64,000 nucleotides of DNA from Zymoseptoria tritici IPO323 (Eukaryota; Ascomycota; Dothideomycetes; Mycosphaerellales; Mycosphaerellaceae), in assembly GCF_000219625.1 (NCBI RefSeq), contig NC_018218.1:4712001-4776000 (forward strand). Reading direction: 5' to 3'. The notes beneath the pieces were generated by a model. The model searched no databases, had not been told where the DNA came from, and saw nothing but the letters and a program-made list of their open reading frames with translations. The translations under genes and the position numbers were made by a program. Of the stretch, positions 1-10,096 are shown piece by piece; the stretch's first letter is position 1; each line of letters opens with the position of its first letter.

Positions 1-30
1 CCAAGCTGCATGATCGCATGCTACGTCTTC

Positions 31-875
31 TCAGATCGGCTTGATCTATTTCAATGGTCAGCTGCAGAATTCGCGATGTGCCATGCCGAGATCCTTACCT
101 TGAAGTGAAGCGATATGAGTGAGAACACCAACGCCTTGAGATCCTGAACCAGGTAGTAGAAGACTCTCAGACCCTCTGGATCTTCGGACTCGTTCACGTC
201 CACTAGAGAGCCAATCTTTGCGGTCTGTGCATGCCGGAGTCATTAGTGTATTGCGTTATAGTGAAGCAGTGGCTTGCTGACCTCGAATGAGATGTGCTCG
301 CCGCCGAGACGAATCTCAAGTTCCTGTCTGCCGTCCTTGTTCTTCTGTGGCCATTTGGTGTCGTCTTCCCTAGGATTTCGTCAGATTGCTGTCGCTCTGC
401 GCAGACTCGCGAAAGATTCGACCTACTTCATGATTTCACTGTCCTTGATGATGCGCTTGATCTCTTGTACAAGGAGAGTGCTTACGCACACTGTTGGTTC
501 GTGTCAGGATAGCATCTCTGGGAATGTGGCTCGATCAGATGACTTACTCTCCTTCCGGATGAGCGAGTCGTTGCGGTAATTCGAGTTGTTTGCGTATCGT
601 GCGACAGCAGAGCGCCCATCTCCAACAACTCGGAAATCGAATTCTATCATCCTGTCTTAGTTTGGTCTCGCAATCGATGTTTCCAAGCAAGCTCACCCAG
701 GAACTCGTGACCGAAGCGACCGGAGTGGCCAGAGCTAGATACTGGTCAGATTGTATGTTCTCTCGAGGGGCCGCAAAGATTGCAGGAACGTCCTGGGACC
801 GTCTCGCGACAGTATCGGGGAATGTACGCACTAATAGCGCACGTAGAACGCGTCTGGTGCCGAATTTGTCGCCAT
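31..875 (-). CDS. mago: Mago nashi homologue, exon junction complex core protein
   Basis: Core exon-junction-complex subunit that pairs with Y14 and marks spliced mRNA in nucleus and cytoplasm. No long ORF exists because the gene is cut by six introns; I rebuilt seven exons: 832-875, 697-734, 548-643, 427-490, 282-369, 99-224 and 31-45. All junctions are GT-AG, the phases match, and the total is 471 nt, 156 residues, close to the usual 146-150. The product starts [20 protein letters not shown] and contains the family hallmarks [73 protein letters not shown] and the C-terminal LHFKIKPI. The last exon is only 15 nt including the stop. The start is the only ATG in front of the conserved FYVRYY segment. 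It is divergent from the coatomer gene at 1282, with about 400 bp between the start codons. Confidence 0.95.
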
Positions 876-1281
876 ACTCAAGCAGGAAGTCTTTTCTCTC
901 TCGGGGATCAACTCGATGGAAGTGAACAATTGTGGAGGTCGACTTTCATTTGAGCCAAAGAGTTCGGTTGGTCGAAGCCTTGAAATCTGCCGCGATTTAG
1001 CCGGACCCTCTCTCCAACAATTCGTGAACGTGTCTCTAGTGCCAGGAGTCCACGGTAGCTACGACTGCAACCTCACCACCACCGCCCTGTCTTTCTCGTT
1101 CTTGCACCTGGCAGAGGAACTTCGCTGTCCAACTGTTGCCGTCCACCGTTTGCCAGACGAGAATCCACGCGTCAGCTCAAAAGGAGAGAAAGTCGGAGAG
1201 GGCTGGATCACAAGGAACCGCTTGCGAGGAGGACTCGCCCGTCTATAACAACGCACGAGCTTGCAGTACGATCCGACAACC
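876..1281. promoter_or_regulatory. Shared intergenic region between mago and coatomer beta
   Basis: About 400 bp between two divergent ATGs, so it must hold both promoters and 5' leaders. Short open frames on both strands show no family resemblance. I see no recognisable factor-binding site. Confidence 0.5.
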
Positions 1282-4277
1282 ATGGCGACTTTCCTCGAGA
1301 CTTCGTACAGTTTGGTACACCAGGACAATGCGGCCGATCAGCCCTCGCAGCAGGACCTCAAGACGCAGCTGGAAAAGGGCACAGATGATTCCAAGGTGGA
1401 GACGATGAAGCGCATCTTGACAATTATGCTCAATGGGGACCCAATGCCGAACCTCCTCATGCACATCATCCGCTTCGTCATGCCATCGAAGAGCAAGCCA
1501 TTGAAGAAGCTGTTATACTTGTACTACGAAATATGTCCGAAGCTGGATGCTGCTGGGAAGCTGAAGCAGGAGATGATTTTGGTTTGGTACGGCGATCGTA
1601 TATTTATGAATATGGGATAAAGACTGACGCTCTCCTCCAGCAACGGCATTCGAATGGACCTCCAACATCCTAACGAGTACATCCGCGGCAACACCCTTCG
1701 CTTCCTCTGTAAGCTACGCGAGGCCGAGCTCATCGAACCACTCCTCGCTCCCGCCCGAGCTTGCCTCGAGCACCGTCATTCCTACGTTCGTAAGAACGCG
1801 GTCTTCGCCATCGCCTCGATCTACACACACTCCGAGGCTCTCATGCCAGACGCACCGGAGCTGATTCAGGCCTTCCTCGAGGGCGAGAGTGACAACACCT
1901 GCAAGCGGAACGCTTTCGCTGCTCTTCTCAGCATCAGTCATGAGAAGGCCTTGGAGTACTTGAGCGGCGTGTTCGAGGGCATTCCCAATGCAAGCGAACT
2001 TCTGCAATTGGTCGAGCTGGAGTTCATTCGGAAAGATGCGGTTCAAAATCAACAGAATAAGGCACGATACTTGCGATTGATCTTCGACTTGTTGGAAGCA
2101 AAGGACTCGACAGTCGTATATGAGGCAGCGTCTTCCCTCGTCGCGCTTACGAGCAACCCTGTGGCGGTCAAGGCAGCAGCGTCCAAGTTCATTGAGCTCA
2201 GCATCAAGGAGTCGGACAACAATGTAAAGCTCATTGTGCTCGAGAAGGTCAATTCGCTGCGCAAAGCGAACGAGGGCATCCTGGACGACTTGACCATGGA
2301 GATTCTGCGTGTCCTTTCGAGCCCGGATCTGGACGTGCGAAGAAAGGCATTGGAATTGGCCATGGATATGGTTTCCAGCAAGAATGTGGAAGAGGTTGTA
2401 ATGCTTCTCAAGAAGGAGCTCGCAAAGACCGTGGACGAGCAGTACGAGAAGAACAACGAATACCGGTCCCTACTCATCCACTCCATTCACCAGTGTGCTA
2501 TCAAATTCTCCGAGGTCGCGCAAAGCGTCGTTGGCCTGCTTATGGATTTCATCTCGGATTTCAACAACGCTTCAGCGATCGATGTCATCTCTTTCGTCAA
2601 GGAGGTCGTTGAACGTTTCCCGAAAATGCGCAGCTCAATTGTCGAGAGGCTGGTCTCCACGCTTAGCGAAGTCCGGGCTGGCAAGGTGTACAGAGGCAGT
2701 CTTTGGATCATTGGAGAGTACTCGCTTGAGCAGAACGACATCAGAGAAGCATGGAAGACTATTCGCGCAAGCTTGGGTGAAATCCCAATCGTCGCATCCG
2801 AGGCTCGTCTACTGGAGGAGCAGGCCGATAGCGAAACAGGGGCCAACTCCGAACAAGTGAATGGTCATGCAAAGCCTGCTGCTCCTACTGGCTCCCGCAA
2901 AGTCCTTGCCGATGGAACGTATGCTACTGAAAGCGCCCTTACAAGCCAGTCCTCCGCTAAAGCTAAGCTGGATGCCGTCAAGGCTGCTCAGAAACCACCA
3001 CTCCGGCAGCTCATTCTGGACGGAGATTACTTCCTCGCAACCGTCTTGTCCTCAACTCTTACAAAACTCGTGATGCGTCACAACGAAATTTCCGACGACT
3101 CCGCCCGAACAAACGCGCTTCGTGCTGAGGCCATGCTCATCATGATCTCCATAATCCGCGCTGGTCAATCACAATTCGTCAAGGCACCAATTGACGAGGA
3201 TTCTGTCGACCGTATCATGTCCTGTGTACGGTCGCTTGCCGAATTCTCCCAGAAGAAGGACCTTGAAGTTGCATTCCTTGACGACACCAGGAAAGCATTC
3301 GTCAACATGGTTCAAGTCGAGGAGAAGAAGCGTGCCGAAAAGGATGCCGTGCTGAAGTCCAAGAGCGCTGTCCAGGTTGATGATGTCGTCACAATCCGAC
3401 AGCTCAGCAAGAAGAACGCAGTGGATGGCGCAGATGAGGCTGTGGTCGATCTGGAGAAGGCAACTGGCGGCGATGCAACGACAGAAGATCTCAGCTCCAA
3501 GCTCAGCCGTGTCGTACAACTTACAGGCTTCTCCGACTCTGTGTACGCCGAGGCTTACGTGCAGGTCAACCAGTTCGACATCATCTTGGATGTGCTACTC
3601 GTCAACCAGACGCGCGAGACTCTCCAAAATCTGTCCGTCGAGTTTGCAACTCTCGGTGACCTCAAGGTTGTCGAAAGGCCAACGACTCAGAACTTACCCG
3701 GCCTCGACTTCCTCAACGTCCAAGCTACGATCAAGGTCTCATCAACCGATACCGGCGTCATCTTCGGCAACGTGGTCTACGATGGCCCATCTTCGACCGA
3801 ATCAAATGTTGTCATCCTGAACGACGTTCACGTCGACATCATGGACTACATTCAACCAGCCAACTGCACAGAGACACAATTCCGAACAATGTGGACCGAG
3901 TTTGAGTGGGAGAACAAGGTCAACATCAACACCAAGATGCCTGCTGGTACAGGACTGAGAGACTTCTTGCAACGACTAATGAAGGTGACCAACATGAGCT
4001 GCTTGACGCCTGAGGCCAGTCTGAAGGGTGACTGCCAATTCTTGAGCGCGAATCTGTACGCGAGGAGTGTATTCGGTAAGCTGCATTCATCCACCGTGCT
4101 AGTTGAACGGAACTGACATCGAATATAGGTGAGGATGCTCTAGCCAACTTGAGCGTGGAGAAGGAAGGCGAGAATGGTCCGGTCACTGGCTTCATGCGGA
4201 TACGCAGTCGCTCACAAGGCCTGGCGCTCAGTCTAGGCTCACTGAAAGGTCTGAGCAAGATTGGCGAATTGGTTTGA
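1282..4277 (+). CDS. SEC26: Coatomer subunit beta (beta-COP)
   Basis: COPI coat subunit for Golgi-to-ER retrograde vesicles. Exons 1282-1586, 1641-4075 and 4129-4277 give 2889 nt, 962 residues, matching the family length (about 950-970). Introns are 54 and 53 nt, GT-AG. Splicing restores [19 protein letters not shown] at junction 1 and [17 protein letters not shown] at junction 2. The N-terminal half is an adaptin-like HEAT solenoid ([38 protein letters not shown]). The C-terminal part carries the coatomer beta C domain ([19 protein letters not shown]) and the appendage ([18 protein letters not shown]-like [11 protein letters not shown]). The ATG at 1282 is chosen because [15 protein letters not shown] opens the adaptin fold and no earlier in-frame ATG is seen. 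Identity is firm. Confidence 0.97.
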
Positions 4278-4580
4278 GCGGATACTGATGCATGGAGTTC
4301 CGGAGGGCTGGAGACATGTGCTGTCACATCCTACACAGCTTGGGTTTGGCTAAAAGCGTGGTGACGCAGAGCATTAGATTCGCAGTGGTATGAATGAATG
4401 TTGAACTGTTGTGTGTACCCTCTGTGCGCTGGCAGCTCGGATCAACTCAAAAACGAAAATCTTCAAACCAATGTGCGGCATTCGACTCTCAAGGAAAGGG
4501 AGAGGTATGCTTCAGGCAAGCAGACCGGGAGCATATTCCGAGTCTCAAAGCAACAGAGGCGGCGCGTTGACACGACTCTC
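4278..4580. other. Convergent intergenic spacer
   Basis: Holds the 3' ends of coatomer beta (+) and the thioesterase (-). No coding signal or repeat is seen. Confidence 0.5.
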
Positions 4581-5177
4581 TCACAGCTTCGATCCACCGC
4601 CAGCCACAGGGTTGAACTTGTCATGCAAGCACGACGCCAGCAACGTCCCATCACTGTCCCTCTTCATCAACCCTCGCACAGTCGCCAGCCGTTTCCCAGC
4701 GTTGACGATCTCGCACTCGATGCGGATCTTCTCGGACACCGGGACCGGACGGAAGTAGTTGATCTGAAGATTCCTCGTGACCTCGCGGCCGTCCTGCAGC
4801 AGATACGTGTCAGCCATATTTGTGGTCATCGGGTCGTCTGGTCGCTGCCCTACCCAGTAGCCTGGCTCGGAGACAAGCGTGATTCCTCCTCGACTTACCC
4901 AGTAGCCTGGCTCGGAGATGAGCGCGAGGGTGCAGCCGGTGAGACTGTCGAATAGAGTTGCGATCGCACCGCCGTGTGCGCTCTGTCGATGGTTGCCGTA
5001 CTCTGGTGGCACGAGGGCTGTGAAGACGGCGATGTTTGTCTTGATAGAGGCCGATGTGATCTTGACATTTTCCCAAAGACCGCCAGCGAAATCGTTCTTC
5101 GGCGCTAGGGCGAGGTGGGCGTCTTTGAAGGTCTGCAGGCGTTCCATGCTGTTGTTGTTGTTGGTCGGAGTAGCCAT
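4581..5177 (-). CDS. Hotdog-fold acyl-CoA thioesterase (PaaI/ACOT13-like)
   Basis: Probable small acyl-CoA thioesterase of the 4HBT/PaaI family. Exons 4899-5177 and 4581-4793 give 163 residues. The hotdog core is visible: the HGGAIATLFDSLTG helix with its catalytic-site HGG followed by D, then TRNLQINYFRPVPV and GKRLATVRGLMKR strands. The 105-nt intron (4794-4898) is a multiple of three and stop-free, so an unspliced reading also stays open. Removing it joins EPGYW to DGREVTRNLQINY, which has the same spacing as related fungal proteins; this is why I call it an intron. A 45-bp tandem duplication places a second copy of the exon end and a second donor (GTAGGG) inside the intron. Start at 5177 (MATPTNNNN) is preferred; an in-frame ATG lies upstream at 5288. 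No clear mitochondrial signal. Substrate unknown. Confidence 0.85.
   Translation of the reverse strand: MATPTNNNNSMERLQTFKDAHLALAPKNDFAGGLWENVKITSASIKTNIAVFTALVPPEYGNHRQSAHGGAIATLFDSLTGCTLALISEPGYWVSRGGITLVSEPGYWVGQRPDDPMTTNMADTYLLQDGREVTRNLQINYFRPVPVSEKIRIECEIVNAGKRLATVRGLMKRDSDGTLLASCLHDKFNPVAGGGSKL
4851..4918. repeat. Tandem duplication covering an exon end and its 5' splice site
   Basis: Identical 23-bp copies lie at 4851-4873 and 4896-4918 with a 45-bp period; similarity continues a little beyond. On the minus strand each copy encodes SEPGYW and ends at a GT donor: GTAAGT in the exon-proximal copy, GTAGGG in the distal one. Confidence 0.9.
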
Positions 5178-5438
5178 TGTTGAGATTGTCGTTAAGATGC
5201 TTGAGCGATGTTTGTTTGACGGTCGAGCAGAGATGACACTTTTGTCAACAAGCCGGCTGTCTGATCCTTGGTCATTCATCAATGGCATGCAGCTGGTTGA
5301 CGATCGTGACCAGTGTCCATGCTCTCACACCAGGTGCATCGCATACGCGCGGCGCAGCAACGGAGCGTGACCAATGTAGCAATGCCCTCCGCGGTGCCGG
5401 ACGGCTTGTGAAGGACCTCGAGACTGAGCTCGAGTTTC

Positions 5439-6878
5439 TCAGTAATAGCTATTGCTCGTTGCACTCCTTCCATAATCGCTCGCCGTTCCAGGGAACGCCC
5501 CCACGGGCATACTGCTCAGACCGTAGCCGTCCTCCCCGCCGCTGTCGTCCTCGTCTCCGCGAAAAGCTTTCTCGTCGGGCTCTGGCGGTGCTCGCATCCT
5601 CATCAGCGTCTCCGCATCCAATACAGGCGGGCTGTAGGGCTGTGGTGTATGGTACTCTCTCCCGGAAGGCATGCTGGCCAGAAAAGGCTCAAAAGGCGGT
5701 ACTAGTTGCACATTCATGGTGCTGTTCTCCTTGTCCCACTTGGTTTCTAGCATTTCTACCACTCGCGCTTCCTCATATCGTCCAGCGTCCAGACCCCACT
5801 CTCCGCCCTTCTCGACCTTCTTGTCCTCCCGTCGTTCTTGCCAGCTTTGCTTGAGACCTTTGAGACCTTTCCGCTTCCCATCTTCGAGGTCGACTGAGAG
5901 GCCCAGTTCCTTCCTCGCGCCTTTCAGCCACGCAAGACCTTCGCCTGTCTTCCCTGACAACTCAGCATCGATGGCTAGTAGCCGAGCAGCTTTGCCTCTC
6001 GTGGTCCTGCGTAGATCGTTCGCGTATTTGACAAGGTCATCATCCACCTTACCGGCACCGCTTCGTGCCAAAAGTCCGCATGCGGCTGCAGCGTGTTCAC
6101 TTGCAGCAAGACAAATCCTCGCGAACACTTTTGCACGGACTTGTGGAATAGTTGGTGCTTTGAACATCCAGTCGTTGTTACTCTCGTTTCTGTCGTCCGC
6201 TACAGCAGCTGTATACGGATCGTCTTTGGCCACCACAGCAATGGTCGCATCCGCAAGCGCCAAGGAAGCCAAGGCAGATATCGTCGAAGGCTGAATATCT
6301 ACCGGTGAGTCCTTGGAAGCAGCAAGTGAAGGAAGATTCACCAGATACGTATGAATACTGTGTGCCTCCAGTAGCTGCTTCATCGCCGTCGTGATCAGCC
6401 CGGTCCGTTGCTCGGACGTGAGTACATCACCGCCGTGCAGCGTCCGCAGCTGCGAACGGGCAAGAAGAGAGTGCACATGTGCTAGCGTGGAGAAGGTGAA
6501 TGCGAGCTCATGATGCAGGCCAGCCAACTTTACACGCGGACCTTCGCGGCCGGGAAGCGCAGACGAGAGCGTGCTTCGCCATTCGACTTGAAGCGGCTGC
6601 TTGACCTCAACATCGATACGCTCGGGTCCAATGTCTCGATAGCCAGAGCCGGCATTGAGAGCGAGAAGGTAGGGAAGATAGTTGTTCACGGCATCTTGAA
6701 CCATGGGCAAGTTGGCGACTTTGGCTTGGGGAGAAAGGCGTTTGTGCTTCTTTAGGGCATCTTTCAATACACTTCGTCGCGTCGTTGCTGCAAGCGGCAG
6801 AGATGGATGAGTGACGCTTTCGAAGGAGTCGGACAGGAGCGCAGAGCTTGTGGTTGGGAGCACAAAAGGAAATGGCAT
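5439..6878 (-). CDS. palC: pH-response regulator PalC (BRO1-domain protein)
   Basis: Component of the ambient-pH (Pal/Rim) pathway that links ESCRT-III (Vps32) to PacC processing at the plasma membrane. Single exon of 479 residues, close to fungal PalC (about 450-530). The BRO1-type region runs from the N-terminus (MPFPFVLPTTSSALLSDSF, then VNNYLPYLLAL) through the helical repeats (HHELAFTFSTLAHVHSLLAR, ARICLAASEHAAAACGLL, DLVKYANDLRR). A basic linker and a Pro/acidic tail (PPFEPFLASMPSGREYHTP) follow. The ATG at 6878 is preferred over the in-frame ATG at 6956, because the extra 26 residues are not family-like. It neighbours the H3 variant gene with no evident functional link. Confidence 0.88.
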   Translation of the reverse strand: MPFPFVLPTTSSALLSDSFESVTHPSLPLAATTRRSVLKDALKKHKRLSPQAKVANLPMVQDAVNNYLPYLLALNAGSGYRDIGPERIDVEVKQPLQVEWRSTLSSALPGREGPRVKLAGLHHELAFTFSTLAHVHSLLARSQLRTLHGGDVLTSEQRTGLITTAMKQLLEAHSIHTYLVNLPSLAASKDSPVDIQPSTISALASLALADATIAVVAKDDPYTAAVADDRNESNNDWMFKAPTIPQVRAKVFARICLAASEHAAAACGLLARSGAGKVDDDLVKYANDLRRTTRGKAARLLAIDAELSGKTGEGLAWLKGARKELGLSVDLEDGKRKGLKGLKQSWQERREDKKVEKGGEWGLDAGRYEEARVVEMLETKWDKENSTMNVQLVPPFEPFLASMPSGREYHTPQPYSPPVLDAETLMRMRAPPEPDEKAFRGDEDDSGGEDGYGLSSMPVGAFPGTASDYGRSATSNSYY

Positions 6879-7046
6879 GGTGGCATTGTGTTTGTAACGG
6901 TTTGAGAAACGGAGGAGCTTGAACTGTTTAACACAGTTTTGGCCCCCACACTGCAAGGGTTGGATTTGTGGGGCATCGAGACTTCTCCACCACCTCCCGC
7001 TTTCTCGTCAATTCACTTCACCTGCTCTGCTCTCACTCCATCGCCT

Positions 7047-7587
7047 CTAATAGCCGGCCTTGCGCACCGCCATGCAACCATCCGTCACTCGCTTGATGTG
7101 CTCCCAATCCTTGACCTCGAGCGTGTCTCTGCCGTCATGAGTCTAAAGCGACGGGTCAGCTCAGCAAGGCACGTTTGTCTCTCGCCTTGATGTACGTACC
7201 GCGGCCAACACCAAGTTCTCGAAGATGCCAAAGACCTTGGCTTCGATCGCCTCTTGTATTGCTTGGACGGCAGCACTCTGCCAGCGAAATGCTTGTTTGT
7301 CGCCGCGAAGGTCGTGAGACACCTCGCGAATCAGACGCAGCAATGGCAGTCTGTCAAGACGCCGCTGGTACTTCTTGATTCCTCGGGCAGCCACTGCTTC
7401 GAACATTAGGCCAGTTCCTTGCCATCGGTCGTTGATCTTGCATACCGGTACCGAGGTGGATGTACCGCTTCGTTTTCATCTTGAGGCTGGCGGCGCTTGG
7501 GGCTGCTGCTTTGCGTCCGCCGCTGCGCTTAGTGGTGGTGGTGTCAACGGCGGAGCCTTCCTCAGCCTTGGTTGGCATGCGAGTCAT
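7047..7587 (-). CDS. Divergent histone H3 variant, CenH3/CENP-A-like
   Basis: A three-exon gene that no single long ORF reveals. Exons 7446-7587, 7200-7393 and 7047-7142 give 143 residues; introns are 52 and 57 nt, GT-AG. The first splice creates LGTVAARGIKKYQ, matching the H3 alpha-N segment GTVALREIRKYQ. The histone fold follows: LPLLRLIREV (alpha-1), a loop of 13 residues ending in RWQ (R84-W85-Q86), SAAVQAIQEAIEAKVFGIFE (alpha-2), then NLVLAATHDGRDTLEVKDWE (loop 2 and alpha-3). The long loop 1 and the W before Q are CENP-A-like; canonical H3 has a shorter loop and FQ. Oddities: about four residues are missing between KYQ and LP, EDTNL and AKRVT are not conserved, and the usual RRIRGE end is replaced by HIKRVTDGCMAVRKAGY. 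The N-tail (1-47) is basic and unlike canonical H3, lacking ARTKQTARKS. It may be the centromeric H3 itself or an extra fast-evolving variant. An alternative start is M4. Confidence 0.8.
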
Positions 7588-7811
7588 GATGCAGATTTCT
7601 GGAATGTGTTGGTTTCGTGGATGAAAGTTGACGACGGTGCAGGTGGACGGTGAGCTTTCGACAATGAGCAGAAACTCCGCCTTTCATGTGACACATGACA
7701 AACAGTCAATTCACTCACAATACACTGCTTCACCCGCAATGTTCGATGACGTTGTGTTTGTGGACTGTGATTCTTCTTCACCGCTGTCTGGCAAACTACT
7801 CGTAGCAGACC

Positions 7812-9656
7812 TCACTTTATCAGCTCCAAGTCAGCCCACTGCCTCTCGGCCACCTCGTTGACGATTTTACGATATTTCGGTCCGGGACCGAAATATCGTA
7901 TTACACGCCTTCTCTGCCTCCCTTTCACGTTGCTGTTGACTCCAGTGGCCCAGCTGTCTACCTGCATTGTGAGTAGCCCTTTGGTGACTTCGTGCACATG
8001 CTCCTACACAAACTGATATCAGCACAGTTCGGGAATCATCACTTCTTGATCTCTTACCATCCATGTCTTGACACCGTCATCTTTGGCCTCAAAGAAGGTG
8101 ATCTCCTTGTCCTTGCAATGTCCTAAAAGGTTGGTCACAGAGTCCACAGCGAACTCAATGCTCCGAGGAATGTTGCCGGCGACTTGATGAGGTCCCATGA
8201 TCATCGCCATGTTGGGAAAGTCTTTGACCATCAAGCCGAGGAACGTCTCAACGTCGTCCTCCCACTTCTCGTTGAGACTGACACCATTAATTCCACGGAT
8301 GTTGATACCTCGGGTGAGAGAGCCCGTAATGGCATCGAAGCCCGTGGCATATATCAGTATATCCAGCTCAATTTCCTCGCCATTCGCCAGAAGCACGCCC
8401 TTGTTGGTAATCCTCTCAATAGGACTGTCCACAGTGGAGTCCACCAATCGCACGTTGGAGTAATTGTAGGCCTCGAGATAATGTGTCTCCAAGGGCACTC
8501 GTCTTGTGCCAAAGCCATGCGTTTTGGGGATGAGTTTCTCCGCTACGACCGGGTCCTTCACCCGTTGCCTGATCTTGTTGGCATGAAACTCGCTGAACGC
8601 CTTGTTCGCGGCTGGGTCAGTCAAGTGGTCTGCGAAAGAACCTAACCACTTCGCGAAGCCTCTCTGGGCGTATAGAGACTCCCAAAATGCGAGTCGCTCT
8701 TCCTCCGGAACGTCGAAGGTCTTACGTCGGTCCAGGGAATACTGGAATCCAGCGCCAGATTCGTTGCACTTCTTGTGGATTTCCGGATACTGCTTACGCA
8801 ATTCGTTCATTTCTTCTGGGCTGATCTTTTCGTTACGTAAAGGAGCAGACCTTTGCTTGTCAGTGCACGTCTACTGTTATATACGGGAAGGAGTTCGCAC
8901 CAGTTCGCCGTACGCTGGAAGACCGTGAGGTTCTGCAAAGGCAGCTTCACGAGCTCAGGAATGATCTGAATCGCGGTCGCACCAGTACCGATGATGCCGA
9001 CCCGTTTCCCATCGACGCTCCATTCACTGGGCCATCTTGAGGTGTGGAAGGCCTCTCCTTGGAAGTCTCGCACGCCTGGAATATTGGGTAGAGTATGCTC
9101 GCTCAAAATGCCCACGGCGGTAATGAGGAATCGAGAAGTGTATTGCTTGCCAGCAGCGTCTGTCAAGAGCCATAACCGACTCTGGTCTTGCCAGTGAGCG
9201 CTCTTCACCGTGGTCTCAAACTGCATATCCCGCCGGAGGTCGAACTTGTCGGCGAGAAATTGTGCATACTTCAAGGTCTCAGCTTGCGGTGCGAAGTGTT
9301 CGGTCCAGTCCCATTCGTCCAAGACCTCTTGTGAGAACGTGAAATGGTACGTGTAGCTTTCCGAATCAAATCTGCCTTTGTGAAGTCAACATCAATCAGG
9401 AGAATAGAGTCCTATCGGCAATCCGAGCGCCTGGACTCACACCCGGGGTAGCGATTCCTATACGAAGTGTCAGAGCCCTGCCGCCTCAGTCGAACATGCC
9501 GACCCACCAGTACCAAGTCCCTCCCTCTGCTGATCCAGCTTCCAACACTCGTGCCTTGAAGCCCAAGCCTCGCATCCGATAGAGCGAGAAGATTCCTGAA
9601 AGGCCAGCTCCGATGATGAGGACATCGTTGTCCGGAGCTTGCTCAGTGCTGCTCAT
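7812..9656 (-). CDS. Baeyer-Villiger-type flavin monooxygenase
   Basis: FAD/NADPH enzyme that inserts oxygen next to a ketone or oxidises a soft heteroatom; cytosolic, no signal peptide. Five exons: 9508-9656, 9441-9457 (17 nt), 8901-9375, 8058-8850 and 7812-8003, giving 541 residues, the normal BVMO length. The FAD site is VLIIGAGLSGIFSLYRMR near residue 13. Splicing restores GGTWYWNRYPGCRFDSESY, the NADPH Rossmann motif GIIGTGATAIQIIP, NWSAPLRNEKISPEEM, YATGFDAITG, and the C-terminal MQVDSWATGVNSNV and RYFGPGPKYRK. The phase of every junction agrees. The BVMO fingerprint FxGxxxHTxxWP is visible as FQGEAFHTSRWP. All introns are 50-65 nt. It resembles cyclohexanone/steroid monooxygenase-like proteins, but the substrate cannot be told. 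No biosynthetic cluster surrounds it. Confidence 0.93.
7868..7900. repeat. 33-bp perfect palindrome inside the monooxygenase coding sequence
   Basis: A 16-bp arm (7868-7883), one spacer base (7884) and a perfectly complementary 16-bp arm (7885-7900). On the minus strand it encodes the conserved RYFGPGPKYR segment. Confidence 0.95.
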
Positions 9657-10096
9657 GATTGTGTTTCGCGAAATCCCCGGGTGCTCCTCGACGGAGTCCT
9701 GAATTCGATGCGAACAATATGACGCCGGCGTAGCCCGACGCGAAAATCTCTTGGTAGCGACAGGGTCATCAAATTGGTCGTAAGCTTGAGTGTGATGGTG
9801 CAATTGTGTTGCCACCAGCAGGGTCACCCTGGTATGTCTTCTAGGATGAAGTCTTTTACGACCTTACAAACAGCAGTCGAGGTGCCTCTGAGGAATGGTG
9901 CAAATCGCAGGAAAATCAATCGTCTGCTGGGGCGGCAACAACTGGAAATTTGCTGTCACAGCGTCGAAGTGAGGCGTTACTTTTGCTGACCAGTCACTCG
10001 ATCTGATAGCCTGATCAACTCGATATGGTGGAAACATGAGCGTGTGTTCCTCCGCAAAGCAGAGAAACAGCCACGCTGCTCTGCTGCTAATTTCAT
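9657..10096. other. Intergenic spacer, monooxygenase promoter side
   Basis: 440 bp upstream of the monooxygenase start and downstream of the DUF3176 stop. Short open frames only; no repeat or family signal seen. Confidence 0.4.

Noticed and set aside
1059..1328. Minus-strand 89-codon frame between mago and the coatomer gene
   Set aside because: Overlaps the coatomer start and lies upstream of mago; no conserved motif.
2049..2486. Minus-strand 145-codon frame, and others inside the coatomer gene
   Set aside because: Shadows of the coatomer beta exon.
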